Assembly: GCF_029278565.1 (NCBI RefSeq) | Contig: NZ_CP119559.1 | Location: 2,604,001-2,668,000, forward strand | Source: Haloarcula halophila | GTDB taxonomy: Archaea > Halobacteriota > Halobacteria > Halobacteriales > Haloarculaceae | Length of the DNA stretch: 64,000 bases | Direction: 5' to 3' | In this document: piece after piece, positions 34,453 to 42,684 of the stretch | How positions within the stretch are numbered: the first letter of the stretch is position 1 | Layout: each line of letters starts with the position of its first letter | Translations under genes and position numbers: made by a program | Notes under the pieces: model-generated | Seen by the model: the letters and a program-made list of their open reading frames with translations, nothing else | Told to the model about the DNA's origin: nothing | The model's database searches: none

Positions 34453-35342
34453 GCCCCGGTGAGGTCGGCCGAGAGGGCGAACGTCGGCCAGTCGCTCGTG
34501 TTCGCCCGGACGTAGGCCGCCTCGGCGACGTGGCGCGGCGTCTCCGGGATGAAGACCCGTGTCCCGTCGACGCCCAACGTGGCCGCGTCGGCCCGAACGG
34601 CGTCGAACAGCGCGTCCGCCGCGTCGGTGTCCTCCCACGTCCCGACGGCGTATTCGGCGAGCGTCCGGTCGGTTCCCGCGTCCTCGGTCGTCCGGACGCG
34701 GCAGGCCATCCCCCGGGTTCCGCTCCCGGCGACCGCGAAGACGGCCTGTTCGTCCGCCAACCGCTGGAGGCGCTCCCGTGTCAACTCGGCGACCGCCCAC
34801 GTCTGCTCTGTGTCCAGTGTGACCCCGGAGAGGGCGGTCCGGCCGTCGCTTCGGGTCCAGTAACTCCAGGCCGCCGTCGGGTCGCGCTCGACGGGCATCG
34901 ACGGCTCCGCCTCGCCCGGTTCCGGGCGCGCCCAGCGGAAGGCGCTCTCGGGTCGGAAGCCGGCGGCGACGGCCTGTCCGAGGCCGGCGTCGTTCCAGGA
35001 GAACACCATCCCGCGGGCGACGGTCGCACCGCGGTCGCTGGCCCACTCGAAGAGGTCCCCGAGCATCGCAAGCCCGTAGCCTGCGCCGCGGTGAGCCGGA
35101 TCGACCCGGATTCCCTGGACGTAGGCCTCGTGGTCGGAGACCAGCGCTGCCTGACAGAGGCCGACGACGGTCCCGTCGACCTCGACGACGACGGTCCGCT
35201 GACTCGGGCCGTCGCTGCGGACCCAGTCGTCGAAGACGTCCGGAACGTAATCGTCAGTCTCACGGTCGTCCCAGACGCCCTCGACGACGGATACCACGTC
35301 CTCGTAGTCGGCTTCGCGTGCCTGCCGGACGGTCGATGACAT
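34449..35342 (-). CDS. GNAT-family N-acetyltransferase
   Basis: A 297-residue protein with one clear GNAT domain in the first half (VRQAREADYEDVVSVVEGVWDD; VVEVDGTVVGLCQAALV; QGIRVDPAHRGAGYGLAMLGDLFEWA with the RxxGxG acetyl-CoA loop) and a diverged second half that may be a degenerate second GNAT domain. Such tandem GNATs often acetylate amines or protein N-termini. A substrate cannot be named. It converges with samp1. Confidence 0.85.
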   Translation of the reverse strand: MSSTVRQAREADYEDVVSVVEGVWDDRETDDYVPDVFDDWVRSDGPSQRTVVVEVDGTVVGLCQAALVSDHEAYVQGIRVDPAHRGAGYGLAMLGDLFEWASDRGATVARGMVFSWNDAGLGQAVAAGFRPESAFRWARPEPGEAEPSMPVERDPTAAWSYWTRSDGRTALSGVTLDTEQTWAVAELTRERLQRLADEQAVFAVAGSGTRGMACRVRTTEDAGTDRTLAEYAVGTWEDTDAADALFDAVRADAATLGVDGTRVFIPETPRHVAEAAYVRANTSDWPTFALSADLTGA

Positions 35343-35400
35343 ACGACGACTGGTGGCGGCCTCCGTCTTGAAACTGTGGCGGAAAACCGACGATCGCAGG

Positions 35401-36648
35401 CTACAGCCAGGGGGTCGACCGCTGCTGGATCTCGCCGGCCAGGGGGTCCCGGATGGCGTCCTCGACGTCCCCGGCGTTTGCCAACGCCCACATCAGTTTC
35501 ACCTTCGCCGTCCCGGGCAGCATGTCTTCGCCCTCGATGACGCCGGCCTCCAACAGGTCCCGGCCGGTGTCGTACACCCGGTCACAGACCCGGCCTTCGA
35601 GACACTGGCTGGTCATCACGACCGGCACGTCCAGCGCATCGATCGCGTCGATCCAGTCGGTGTTGACGTGGCCCAGGCCGGTCCCCTCGATGACGATACC
35701 GGCGCTGTCCTCGGCAGCCGTTTCGAGCAGCGTGGGGTCCATCCCTGGTGTGAACTTCACGAGTTCCACGTCGGTCGCCAGGTCGTCGGCCAGCGCCAGG
35801 TCGGTGTCGCCGCGCTCGGCGTACTCCCGGCGGAAGGTAACTTCGTTGTCGCCGTCGGTGTCGTAGTCGACTTCCCCCAGCGGGTTCGCGCCGACCGTCT
35901 CGAAGGCGTCCCGGCGGGAGGTGTGGTTCTTCCGGACGCGGGTCCCGCGGTGGAGCGCACACCGGTCGTCGGACTCGTCGGCGTGCATACAGACCAGCAC
36001 TTCCGCGCAGTCGCTCGTGGCCGCCTCGACCGAGCAGACGGCGTTCATCACGTTGTCCGAGGATGGACGGTCGGCCGACCGCTGACTCCCGGTGAAGATG
36101 ACGGGGACCGGCGTGTCCAACATGAACGCCATCGCGGCGGCGGTAAACTGCATCGTGTCGGTGCCGTGCATGACGACGACGCCGTCGGCGCCCGCTTCGA
36201 TCTCCTCGTAGATGGCCGCCGCGAGGTCCTGCCAGACGGCGGGAGTCATGTTCTCCGAGAGGATGTTGGCGACGACGCGACCACGGTAGTTTGCCATCCC
36301 CGCCAGGTCCGGCACCGCCCGGAGGACGTCCTCGGCGTCGAACTGTGCGGTGACCGCGCCGGTGCGGTAGTCGACGGTCGAGGCGATGGTGCCCCCCGTC
36401 GAGATCAGCGACACCGTCGGCAGGTCGTCGTCGAACTCGATCTCGGACTGTCCCTGTTCGTCCTGGGCGCTCTCGACGTCGTACACGTCGGATTCGAGTA
36501 CTTCGACCTCGGCCTCGGCCCGGTCGACGCCGACGTTGTAGCCACCGTCGAGCTTGATCGCGAGGTGGTCAGGGGTGCTCGACGGGAGCAAGACCCCCTC
36601 GTAGGTCTGGTCCGCGCGGTCGACGCGGACGCGGTCGCCTGCGTTCAT
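35401..36648 (-). CDS. gatD: Glu-tRNA(Gln) amidotransferase subunit D
   Basis: GatD is the asparaginase-type subunit of the archaeal GatDE enzyme that converts Glu-tRNA(Gln) to Gln-tRNA(Gln); it releases ammonia from amide donors. The 415-residue product has an N-terminal beta-barrel (MNAGDRVRVDRADQTYEGVLLPS), then a type I asparaginase domain: VSLISTGGTIASTVDYRTGAV (first catalytic Thr), VVMHGTDTMQFTAAAMAFML (second Thr plus Asp), and a C-terminal GIVIEGTGLGHVN segment. Start chosen at ATG 36648, where homologues begin; an upstream in-frame ATG at 36708 would read through a tRNA-like sequence. GatE is not in the window. Confidence 0.95.
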   Translation of the reverse strand: MNAGDRVRVDRADQTYEGVLLPSSTPDHLAIKLDGGYNVGVDRAEAEVEVLESDVYDVESAQDEQGQSEIEFDDDLPTVSLISTGGTIASTVDYRTGAVTAQFDAEDVLRAVPDLAGMANYRGRVVANILSENMTPAVWQDLAAAIYEEIEAGADGVVVMHGTDTMQFTAAAMAFMLDTPVPVIFTGSQRSADRPSSDNVMNAVCSVEAATSDCAEVLVCMHADESDDRCALHRGTRVRKNHTSRRDAFETVGANPLGEVDYDTDGDNEVTFRREYAERGDTDLALADDLATDVELVKFTPGMDPTLLETAAEDSAGIVIEGTGLGHVNTDWIDAIDALDVPVVMTSQCLEGRVCDRVYDTGRDLLEAGVIEGEDMLPGTAKVKLMWALANAGDVEDAIRDPLAGEIQQRSTPWL

Positions 36649-36656
36649 GCGCGCCA

Positions 36657-36700
36657 GTTCCGCCCGGCGGGACTTGAACCCATCCGTTCGCGGCCCGGAA
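36657..36700 (-). other. tRNA 3'-half-like fragment upstream of gatD
   Basis: On the minus strand GGGTTCAAGTCCCGCC forms a T-loop (TTCAAGT) flanked by a stem of four pairs (one G-U) plus one mismatch, followed by CGGGCGG-A, which looks like a 3' acceptor strand and discriminator. No matching 5' acceptor (CCGCCCG), D-arm or anticodon arm was found within 150 nt upstream, so this is not a complete tRNA. It may be a tRNA remnant, an old attachment site, or chance. Confidence 0.35.
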
Positions 36701-36750
36701 GGTGACACGCTCCCGAAAGGTCCATGCCCCTCGGCGTGCCATCGGTAGGT

Positions 36751-37251
36751 ATGTCCGAGCGAACCGAGGAGCGGACCCGCGAGGCAGACACCACGACGGA
36801 TGCCGACACGGGCGTCGACATCGGTGGGATCGGCGGGACCACGACCGAACGCCAGTCCACCGACGAGACGGCGGAGTCCGGTGGGAGCTACTTCTCCGCC
36901 CGGGCGCTCCTGTTCGCGTTCGCCGCGACCGGCGGCGGGATGGTCGCGGGCAGTTTCGTCCCGCTACTCCCGTTTACCGCGATCCTGGGGATTCCCGTCG
37001 GTGCCTTCCTCTACGGCCTCGCGGCGAGCGAACGGCGCTACATCGAGACGGGACTGGCCGGCGGGCTCGTCGCCGGCGTCGGGACCGTCCTCTCGGTGTT
37101 CTCACAGCTCGCGCTCCGGGGCGTCGCCGGCGGGAACGTCGGTGCCGGCCGTCTGTTCCTCGTCGCGGCGGTACTGGGGCTGGTCGCCTCGCTGGTCGCT
37201 CACTACCTCGGCCGGGACCTACGCGCCGGCCTCACCGCCGACCTATCGTAA
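36751..37251 (+). CDS. Small membrane protein with hydrophilic N-terminus (DUF456-like)
   Basis: A 166-residue protein. Residues 1-45 are polar (Thr, Asp, Glu), then three or four membrane helices follow: RALLFAFAATGGGMVAGSF, FTAILGIPVGAFLYGLAA, GLAGGLVAGVGTVLSVFSQLAL and LFLVAAVLGLVASLVAHYLG. It resembles the Gly-rich DUF456 membrane proteins, with low certainty. Function unknown. Its end overlaps the convergent ArsR-type regulator by 9 nt. Confidence 0.68.
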   Translation: MSERTEERTREADTTTDADTGVDIGGIGGTTTERQSTDETAESGGSYFSARALLFAFAATGGGMVAGSFVPLLPFTAILGIPVGAFLYGLAASERRYIETGLAGGLVAGVGTVLSVFSQLALRGVAGGNVGAGRLFLVAAVLGLVASLVAHYLGRDLRAGLTADLS

Positions 37252-37890
37252 CTGCCAGCCGTCCTCGGTCTCCTCGACCACGTCCTGTGCCGCCAGCCGG
37301 TCGAGTACCTCCTCGATCAGTTCCGGTGGCGCTTCGACTTCGCGGGACAGCGCCGGGACGGTGGAGACGCCGGCTGCCAGCGCGCTCACGAGTTCGGCGT
37401 AGAGCCGGCCGTCACCGTCGTCGACGGCCTCGTCGATCCGGTCACGGACGTCTGTCGCGCGGCCCTGGACCCACCGCTGGGCCAGTGAGAGCTCGTTCTC
37501 CAACTGTTCGAGCCGTTCGAGTTCGCTGGCGAGGTCGCCAAGCGTCTCCTCTCCGCCGTCGCCGACGTCGATGCTGATATGGCGACATCTGGACATGTCG
37601 AAGCCGGGATTGGTCGGGTAGGCGCTCTTGGTCCCGAACTCGTAGGGCGAGACACGGACCTCCAGTCGGAGGTTCCGCGAGATCGAGAAGTACTTTCGGC
37701 GCTTGTCGTCGGTCCGGGAGGTGACGAGTCCGGCGTCTTCCAGTTTCTGGAGGTGGTCGATGACCGCCTTGGGACTGACGCCAAGGTACTCACTGATCTC
37801 CGTGATGTAACAGGGCTTGTGGGCGAGCAGTCGGAGGATACGCCGACGGTTGGCGTTCCCGAGGAGATCGAGCAACTCGGCGGAGTCCAT
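37243..37890 (-). CDS. ArsR-family winged-helix regulator with C-terminal helical domain
   Basis: A 215-residue regulator. Residues 1-75 form an ArsR-type winged helix: ELLDLLGNANRRRILRLLAHKPCYITEISEYLGVSPKAVIDHLQKLEDAGLV (recognition helix SPKAVIDHLQKL). A middle segment has SRNLRLEVRVSPYEFGTKS, and from about 110 onward there is a coiled-coil helix (ERLEQLENELSLAQRW) and a second small winged-helix-like tail (LIEEVLDRLAAQDVVEETEDGWQL). This pattern is common in haloarchaea. Target unknown. Confidence 0.83.
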   Translation of the reverse strand: MDSAELLDLLGNANRRRILRLLAHKPCYITEISEYLGVSPKAVIDHLQKLEDAGLVTSRTDDKRRKYFSISRNLRLEVRVSPYEFGTKSAYPTNPGFDMSRCRHISIDVGDGGEETLGDLASELERLEQLENELSLAQRWVQGRATDVRDRIDEAVDDGDGRLYAELVSALAAGVSTVPALSREVEAPPELIEEVLDRLAAQDVVEETEDGWQLR

Positions 37891-37942
37891 TCACCCGAGG
37901 GTAGCGGGTCTGCGTAGAAAAGGGTGACCCCTTCGAGCGGGA

Positions 37943-39316
37943 TCAGGGTGGGCCACCGCTGCCGCCGTTACCGGACTGATCGTCACTCGGTGGGCCGCCG
38001 TTCCCTCTGTCGCCGCTATCCGGCGGTCCACCGTCGTCCTGGTCGTCGCTGTCGTCGGACTCGGTGTCGTCCTGGTCATCACTGTCGTCGGATTCCGTGT
38101 CGTCCTGGTCGTCAGTGTCGTCGGGCGATTCCGCGCCGTCGTCCGGGGGTCCGTCGTCGGATGGTGCGTCTCCGCTCTCGGACGGATCGTCGTCCTCGTC
38201 GTCGGGCGAGGTATCCTCATCGGACGGTGTCGTATCCCCGGATGGGTTGCTCTCACTGTCGCTGTCGTCCGGTGGCCCGTTGTCCGCTGGCGGACCTGTG
38301 TCCTCCGGCGGTCCCCCGTCGCTCTCGGTATCATCGGGAGGTCCGGCGTCTTCCGGTGGTCCTTGATCGGAATCGCTATCGTCGGAGGGTCCAGTGTCGT
38401 CCGGTGGTCCTTGCTCCGAGTCACTGTCTTCCGGAGAGCCGGCGTCTTCCGGCGGTCCCTGATCGGAGTCGTCATTGTCAGGAGGCCCGGCGTCTTCCGG
38501 TGGTCCCTGGTCGGAGTCGTCGTCGTCAGGAGGTCCGGCGTCGTCCGGCGGTCCCCGCTCACTCTCAGCCTCGTCAGACGGGCTGGAATCGTCCGACGAT
38601 CCTCGATCGGACCGGTCGTCAGATGGGCCGGTGTCATCCGGCGGGCCACGTTCGCTGTCGTTGTCATCCGGTGGGCCACGTTCACTCGCGTTCGGCGGGC
38701 CACGTTCGCTGGCGTTGTCACCCGGTGGTCCCCGCTCGCTCGCGTTCGGCGGACCTGCCCTGTCCGGCGGTCCGGCGATCCCGCGGGCGATCTGTGACAC
38801 CTCCGGTCCGGTGAGGTTGCTGGCGTTCCGCTTGAGCCGTTCGAGTTGCGTATCGTTGACGCCCGTCTCCCGGGCAGCCGTGTCGGTCTCGTTGACCGCC
38901 GTCTTCAGCCCCGTGATCCGGGCCGCGAGCCGGCTCTGCTGTGCGACGTAGGCCTGTTCCGAAAGCGACCCGTTCTCGAACCGTTCCTCCAGCGACTCGT
39001 TTCGCTCCTGGAGCCGTTCGAGTCGGCGTTCGAGCGTCCCTGTTCGGTTTCTAACGAGCTCCGGCTGCTCCTCGTCGCTGGCTTGCTCGTAGCCGGCACG
39101 CCACATCCCCGACTCGACCGTGTCGTCAGCTGCCGCCGAACTGGCTTGGAGGAAGGCGCTCAGCTGCGTCCCTAGCGTAGTGTTACCGGTCGTGTTCGCC
39201 TGGCTGATGACGCCGCTTCCGGAGTCGTTGTCCGCCACAGTTCCCTGCGCAGCGACACCCGGAACACCGAACGCGAGAGCGGCGACAGCGACTAACACGA
39301 GGTAACGGTGGCGCAT
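37943..39316 (-). CDS. Secreted protein with coiled coil and collagen-like GPP/acidic repeats
   Basis: A 457-residue exported protein: signal peptide about 1-24 (LVLVAVAALAFGVPGVAAQ), a helical region with heptad-like spacing (about 80-170: ERRLERLQERNESLEERFENGSLSEQAYVAQQ compressed), then about 275 residues of GPP-D/E repeats such as DQGPPEDAGPPD, mostly spaced 13-16 residues, and a final Asp/Ser-rich run ending GGSGGPP. It has Gly-Pro-Pro triplets but not in continuous Gly-X-Y register, so a collagen helix is unlikely. Probably a secreted or surface, highly acidic protein; no function known. It stands alone. Confidence 0.72.
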   Translation of the reverse strand: MRHRYLVLVAVAALAFGVPGVAAQGTVADNDSGSGVISQANTTGNTTLGTQLSAFLQASSAAADDTVESGMWRAGYEQASDEEQPELVRNRTGTLERRLERLQERNESLEERFENGSLSEQAYVAQQSRLAARITGLKTAVNETDTAARETGVNDTQLERLKRNASNLTGPEVSQIARGIAGPPDRAGPPNASERGPPGDNASERGPPNASERGPPDDNDSERGPPDDTGPSDDRSDRGSSDDSSPSDEAESERGPPDDAGPPDDDDSDQGPPEDAGPPDNDDSDQGPPEDAGSPEDSDSEQGPPDDTGPSDDSDSDQGPPEDAGPPDDTESDGGPPEDTGPPADNGPPDDSDSESNPSGDTTPSDEDTSPDDEDDDPSESGDAPSDDGPPDDGAESPDDTDDQDDTESDDSDDQDDTESDDSDDQDDGGPPDSGDRGNGGPPSDDQSGNGGSGGPP

Positions 39317-39411
39317 CTATCGATAGCTATGGCCATCCAGTCGTAAAAATAGGGGTCTTCGTTCGAAGCGTTTACCCTCCACCGAGGGCCTCATAAACAG
39401 TCCAATAGCGT

Positions 39412-40068
39412 TTATACTTCGTTTTCAGCGTGTCTTGGAAGCAGCCAGGACGCGGCGACGACCGCGCCGACCGAGAGTGCGACTGTCGCTGCTGTGAGCG
39501 TGATCCCCGGATCGTAGCGAAGCGGTGGGTAGTAGCCGAACCCGTAGTCGAGAAGGTCGTTGCCGAGCGCGAGCGCAAGCGCCGTCAGGAGCGCACCGCG
39601 GGTCGTCCGCGCGTAGTGTGGGACCAGCAACCCCTCGGCGACGAACCCGACGTGGGTGACGATGATCCCGAAGTACGCCCACGGCGCGGGGAAGTAGGCG
39701 TCGAACCCCAGGTTCAGCGCAACGACGGTCCAGAGCCCCATCTTGAGCAGCCAGACCAGCGCGATGGTGTGGAGATACGCGAGCGGTCGACTCAGCGGAA
39801 CCTCGTCCAGCGACCGACCGAGAAACGGCAGCAGCGTCGCCAGCGAGAGCGTCATGAGAAACAGGGCTGCCGGCGAGTCGGCGTACAGCGGCCAGAGGAA
39901 CGTCGACACGTCAGGCATCGTCTCGACGTAGTACCGGACGCCGACCAGCATCGCGACGACGTTGACGAGCAGCAACCAGACCAGACTCGGCGTGTTCTCC
40001 AGGTAGTAGCGTGCGTACCGGCGGGGGAGCAGGTAGTCACCGGTACCGGTCGCTCGCTCGCTGTCCAT
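39412..40068 (-). CDS. DUF1405 family membrane protein
   Basis: A 218-residue polytopic protein with about six helices; family features include ARYYLENTPSLVWLLLVNVVAMLVGVRYY near the N-terminus, LYADSPAALFLMTLSLATLL, AWAYFGIIVTHVGFVAEGLLVPHY and a later DLLDYGFGYYPPL. DUF1405 is found in haloarchaea and Firmicutes and is uncharacterised; conserved His, Asp and Tyr within the membrane suggest an enzyme or ion pathway. Start at ATG 40068; upstream in-frame starts add Arg/Cys-rich sequence. Divergent from the DUF5802-type gene. Confidence 0.85.
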   Translation of the reverse strand: MDSERATGTGDYLLPRRYARYYLENTPSLVWLLLVNVVAMLVGVRYYVETMPDVSTFLWPLYADSPAALFLMTLSLATLLPFLGRSLDEVPLSRPLAYLHTIALVWLLKMGLWTVVALNLGFDAYFPAPWAYFGIIVTHVGFVAEGLLVPHYARTTRGALLTALALALGNDLLDYGFGYYPPLRYDPGITLTAATVALSVGAVVAASWLLPRHAENEV

Positions 40069-40194
40069 ACCGTGTCCGGGACCCCACAGAAAAAAGCACT
40101 GTCGGAGTCGCCCTGCTGGCGGTCGGATTGCGCGACGACAAAAACTTATGGGCCAGCGTTTATGCGTGTCGATGACACACACTCGACTGCACCG

Positions 40195-40569
40195 ATGTTC
40201 GAACAGTTTTCACGCGGATACTATCTCGGGCGGCTGTACGTCGAGCCACACGACGACGCAGCCGCAACGATGTGTCGCGAACAACACGAGCGCGTCAACC
40301 GACAGTTGTACACGACCGGTGACGGGGTCGAACGCACAGACCTCCCGCTCGTGATGAAACTCGGTTCACAGCATTTCACCGTCCACGGCGACGACGGCGT
40401 CCCGGCCGATACACTCGCGGTCCCTCGTGACCTCCTCGAAGACCACCGGTTCGAGAACCCGCCGGATCTCCGCGAGGTGTTCCTGGCGAAGGCCGACCAC
40501 GCTCAGCAACTGCTCTCTGTGAGTACCGATACCTCCGAGAACGGGCCGTTCTGGAACCGAACACATTAA
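40195..40569 (+). CDS. Conserved haloarchaeal protein (DUF5802-type)
   Basis: A 124-residue soluble protein starting MFEQFSRGYYLGRLYVEPHDDAA and containing a conserved middle (LYTTGDGVERTDLPLVMKLGSQHFTVHGDDGVPADTLAVP) and a helical end (DLREVFLAKADHAQQLLSVST). No motif gives a function. The TATA-like AACTTATGG (40143-40151) puts transcription near 40172, which excludes the upstream in-frame ATG at 40162 and supports 40195. A second small gene follows 24 nt later. Confidence 0.72.
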   Translation: MFEQFSRGYYLGRLYVEPHDDAAATMCREQHERVNRQLYTTGDGVERTDLPLVMKLGSQHFTVHGDDGVPADTLAVPRDLLEDHRFENPPDLREVFLAKADHAQQLLSVSTDTSENGPFWNRTH

Positions 40570-40593
40570 CGCCTCGAAGCTCCCCGTCAAGGT

Positions 40594-40905
40594 ATGCATA
40601 TCATCATCGCCGGCGCCGACGAGGACGGACTGGGCGCAGCGCTTTCCGACATCGAAGCCGATGTCCATGCGGTCGATGTCGCGAACCGGCCGGGTCTGGA
40701 GGAGGCCGGCATCCACGAGGCCGACGTCTATCTGCTGACCGAGATGCGCCAAGCGACCTCGATCGCGGTCGCGAAAGACCTCAACCCGGACGTCCGGGTC
40801 GTCATCTACGCCGACGGCTCGCTCCCGGATTTCGCCAGCCGACAGGCGGACCTCGTCGTCGACCCCGACCTGCTGAGCCCGGAAGCAGTCGCAGAGGAGC
40901 TATAA
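40594..40905 (+). CDS. Small Rossmann-like protein (DUF7126/TrkA-N-like)
   Basis: A 103-residue protein resembling the first half of a nucleotide-binding fold: MHIIIAGADEDGLGAALSDIEADVHAVDVANRPGLEEAGIHEADVYLLTEMRQATSIAVAKDLNPDVRVVIYADGSLPDFASRQADLVVDP (compressed). The pattern GADEDGLG followed by VHAVD and VYLLTE looks like a TrkA-N motif without a pore. It begins 24 nt after the DUF5802-type gene; the pair is likely co-transcribed. Function unknown. Confidence 0.72.
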   Translation: MHIIIAGADEDGLGAALSDIEADVHAVDVANRPGLEEAGIHEADVYLLTEMRQATSIAVAKDLNPDVRVVIYADGSLPDFASRQADLVVDPDLLSPEAVAEEL

Positions 40906-41574
40906 CCGGGCAGCCAGATCGGCGAGCCGGTCCGAGCCGCCGCGTTCGAAGGGCGTTCCGTGGCCGGGCACCGCGATCTCGAACGATGGAGCGTCCTCGA
41001 CGAGCGACTGGATCGACCGACGGACATCCCGGATGTCGTAGCTCAGGTGCCACGGCGAGGGGTGAAACCGTCCCCGCTTCTCCCGGACCAGATCGCCGAG
41101 CAGCGCCGTCGACAGCGACTCGCTGACGTAACTGACGTGGCCGGGCGTGTGGCCCGATGTGTGATAGGCGGTGAAGCTCCCGACGGTCTCGCCGTCGGAC
41201 AGTGGTTCGATCGGGAGGTCGGGTGCGTCGACCAGTGGCGACGTGAGTCGCTGGAGTGCGCCCTTGTGGTTTCGCAGGGGCGGCGAACGGTCGCCGGCGA
41301 CGAAGTTCGCGTCGGCGGTCCCCACGTAGACCGTGGCGCCGGCCTGTTCGAAGGCGGATAGACCGCCCACGTGGTCCATGTCGTAGTGGGTAAGGAGAAT
41401 CCGTTCGACATCGCGGGGCTCGAACCCGGTGTCGATCAGTCCTGCGACCAGCCGGTTGCCGTCCCAGGGCATCCCGGTATCGACGAGCGTCACCGTCCCG
41501 CCGTCGTCGACGAGCGCGGCGTTGACGCCCGTGAGGTCGTACCACCACACGCCGTCGCCGAGAGACTGTACCAT
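40900..41574 (-). CDS. MBL-fold metallo-hydrolase (glyoxalase II-like)
   Basis: A 224-residue metallo-beta-lactamase-fold protein: LVDTGMPWDGNRL, LLTHYDMDHVGGLSAFEQAG (HxDxDH-type: HYDMDH gives His and Asp ligands), YHTSGHTPGHVSYVSE (third His), LLGDLVREK (bridging Asp) and VPGHGTPFERGG (last His). The compact form lacks a C-terminal DNA-binding domain, unlike the gene at 13279. A quorum-lactonase, glyoxalase or other hydrolase role is possible; I cannot decide. Start at ATG 41574. It overlaps the previous gene's end by 6 nt. Confidence 0.86.
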   Translation of the reverse strand: MVQSLGDGVWWYDLTGVNAALVDDGGTVTLVDTGMPWDGNRLVAGLIDTGFEPRDVERILLTHYDMDHVGGLSAFEQAGATVYVGTADANFVAGDRSPPLRNHKGALQRLTSPLVDAPDLPIEPLSDGETVGSFTAYHTSGHTPGHVSYVSESLSTALLGDLVREKRGRFHPSPWHLSYDIRDVRRSIQSLVEDAPSFEIAVPGHGTPFERGGSDRLADLAARL

Positions 41575-41721
41575 AGCTGTCGGTACGAACGCCGACGCCA
41601 AAACCCTTCACGGCTCTGTCGGCGGAATCCCCGATCGAGCAGCCAGTCAGCGGGCGGTGTCGTCCATCACGACGGGACGACGTGTGTCGCTGGAGGGCCG
41701 AACGGAGTCGTCACGCACTCG

Positions 41722-42684
41722 TTACCGCTCGACGATGGTCCCGCCGGAGCCGACGGCGATGTCGGTGCTGCCCCGGACGACCGCTTTCAGGTTCTGGCCG
41801 CTGGGGGTCGCCTGTTGGTTCCACTTCTCGTCGAGGTCGTACACCTTCCCGCCGCCACCGACCGTGAGGCCGTCACTGTCGTCGTCGGTGACCTCGATGT
41901 CCCGCAGCCCCGCGTCGCCGGTGTCGGCGGGCGTCCACTCGACGCCGTCCCAGTGGAAGATCATCCCGCCACCGCCGGAGATCCACACGTCGTCGAAGCC
42001 GTCCGAATCGACACCGTAGAAGTTGACGTTGGCGTCGGCCAGCCCGATCTTGTCCCAGGTCGCGCCATCGCTGGTCCGGAACACGGACTTGTTGCCGTCG
42101 ACGATGTGGCCCTTCCGGTCGTCGAAGAAGTCGACGGCGTTGATCGCCGAGCCCGAACCGGGCGTGACGTACTCCCAGGTCTGGCTGGCGCCGTTCTCGA
42201 AGGAGTAGTACATCTTCCCGGAGTCGCCGGCGACGTAGACGTTCGCCTCGTCGGCCCGGCCCGTGACCGAGACGTCGTTGAAGTTGTTGGTCACGTCCAT
42301 GGGGGCGCTGTGGTCGGTCAGGACACCGGACTCGACGTCGTACTCGCCGATCGCACCCGACGACCCGACGAACCACAGGCGCTTGCCGTCGTCGGTCACG
42401 TCCGCGCCGTAGAGGCTGTTTCCGTTCCCCGTCGGCCCGCCGTCGACGATCTTCTGCCAGCCCAGGGGCGTCCGTTCGAGGACGACGCCACCACCACCGA
42501 CCGCGTACGCGCCCTCGTCCGTGTACTCGACGTCGTGGAGCGTGTTCCCCGTCGGCGACTCCACGGCGGTCCAGGGCGACTGGGCCGCCCCCGAGACGGA
42601 GAACGCCGTGATCCCCGTGGCTGCGGCAACTGTCGCACCGATACCCTTGAGTGCACCGCGTCGCGTCGCAGTTCGATCGGACAT
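41722..42684 (-). CDS. Tat-exported beta-propeller protein
   Basis: A 320-residue exported protein. The signal MSDRTATRRGALKGIGATVAAATGITAF (compressed) has the haloarchaeal twin-Arg pattern RRGALK. The mature part is built from repeats with an E-or-V-G-G-G-G motif (YAVGGGGVVLERT; DVWISGGGGMIFHWDG; GLTVGGGGKVYDLDE; DIAVGSGGTIVER), spaced about 45-55 residues, like the BNR/YCF48 (HCF136) beta-propellers that assemble photosystem II or other oxidase complexes in bacteria. No lipobox, so it is released or held by other means. Function inferred: binding/assembly outside the cell. Confidence 0.8.
   Translation of the reverse strand: MSDRTATRRGALKGIGATVAAATGITAFSVSGAAQSPWTAVESPTGNTLHDVEYTDEGAYAVGGGGVVLERTPLGWQKIVDGGPTGNGNSLYGADVTDDGKRLWFVGSSGAIGEYDVESGVLTDHSAPMDVTNNFNDVSVTGRADEANVYVAGDSGKMYYSFENGASQTWEYVTPGSGSAINAVDFFDDRKGHIVDGNKSVFRTSDGATWDKIGLADANVNFYGVDSDGFDDVWISGGGGMIFHWDGVEWTPADTGDAGLRDIEVTDDDSDGLTVGGGGKVYDLDEKWNQQATPSGQNLKAVVRGSTDIAVGSGGTIVER

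Noticed and set aside
36657..36790. A complete tRNA gene upstream of gatD
   Set aside because: No 5' acceptor, D-arm or anticodon arm found; only a 3' half-like fragment remains.
38000..38790. Regularly spaced DNA repeats that could be mistaken for CRISPR
   Set aside because: They encode GPP repeats in frame with a signal-peptide protein, vary in length and sequence, and have no cas genes nearby.
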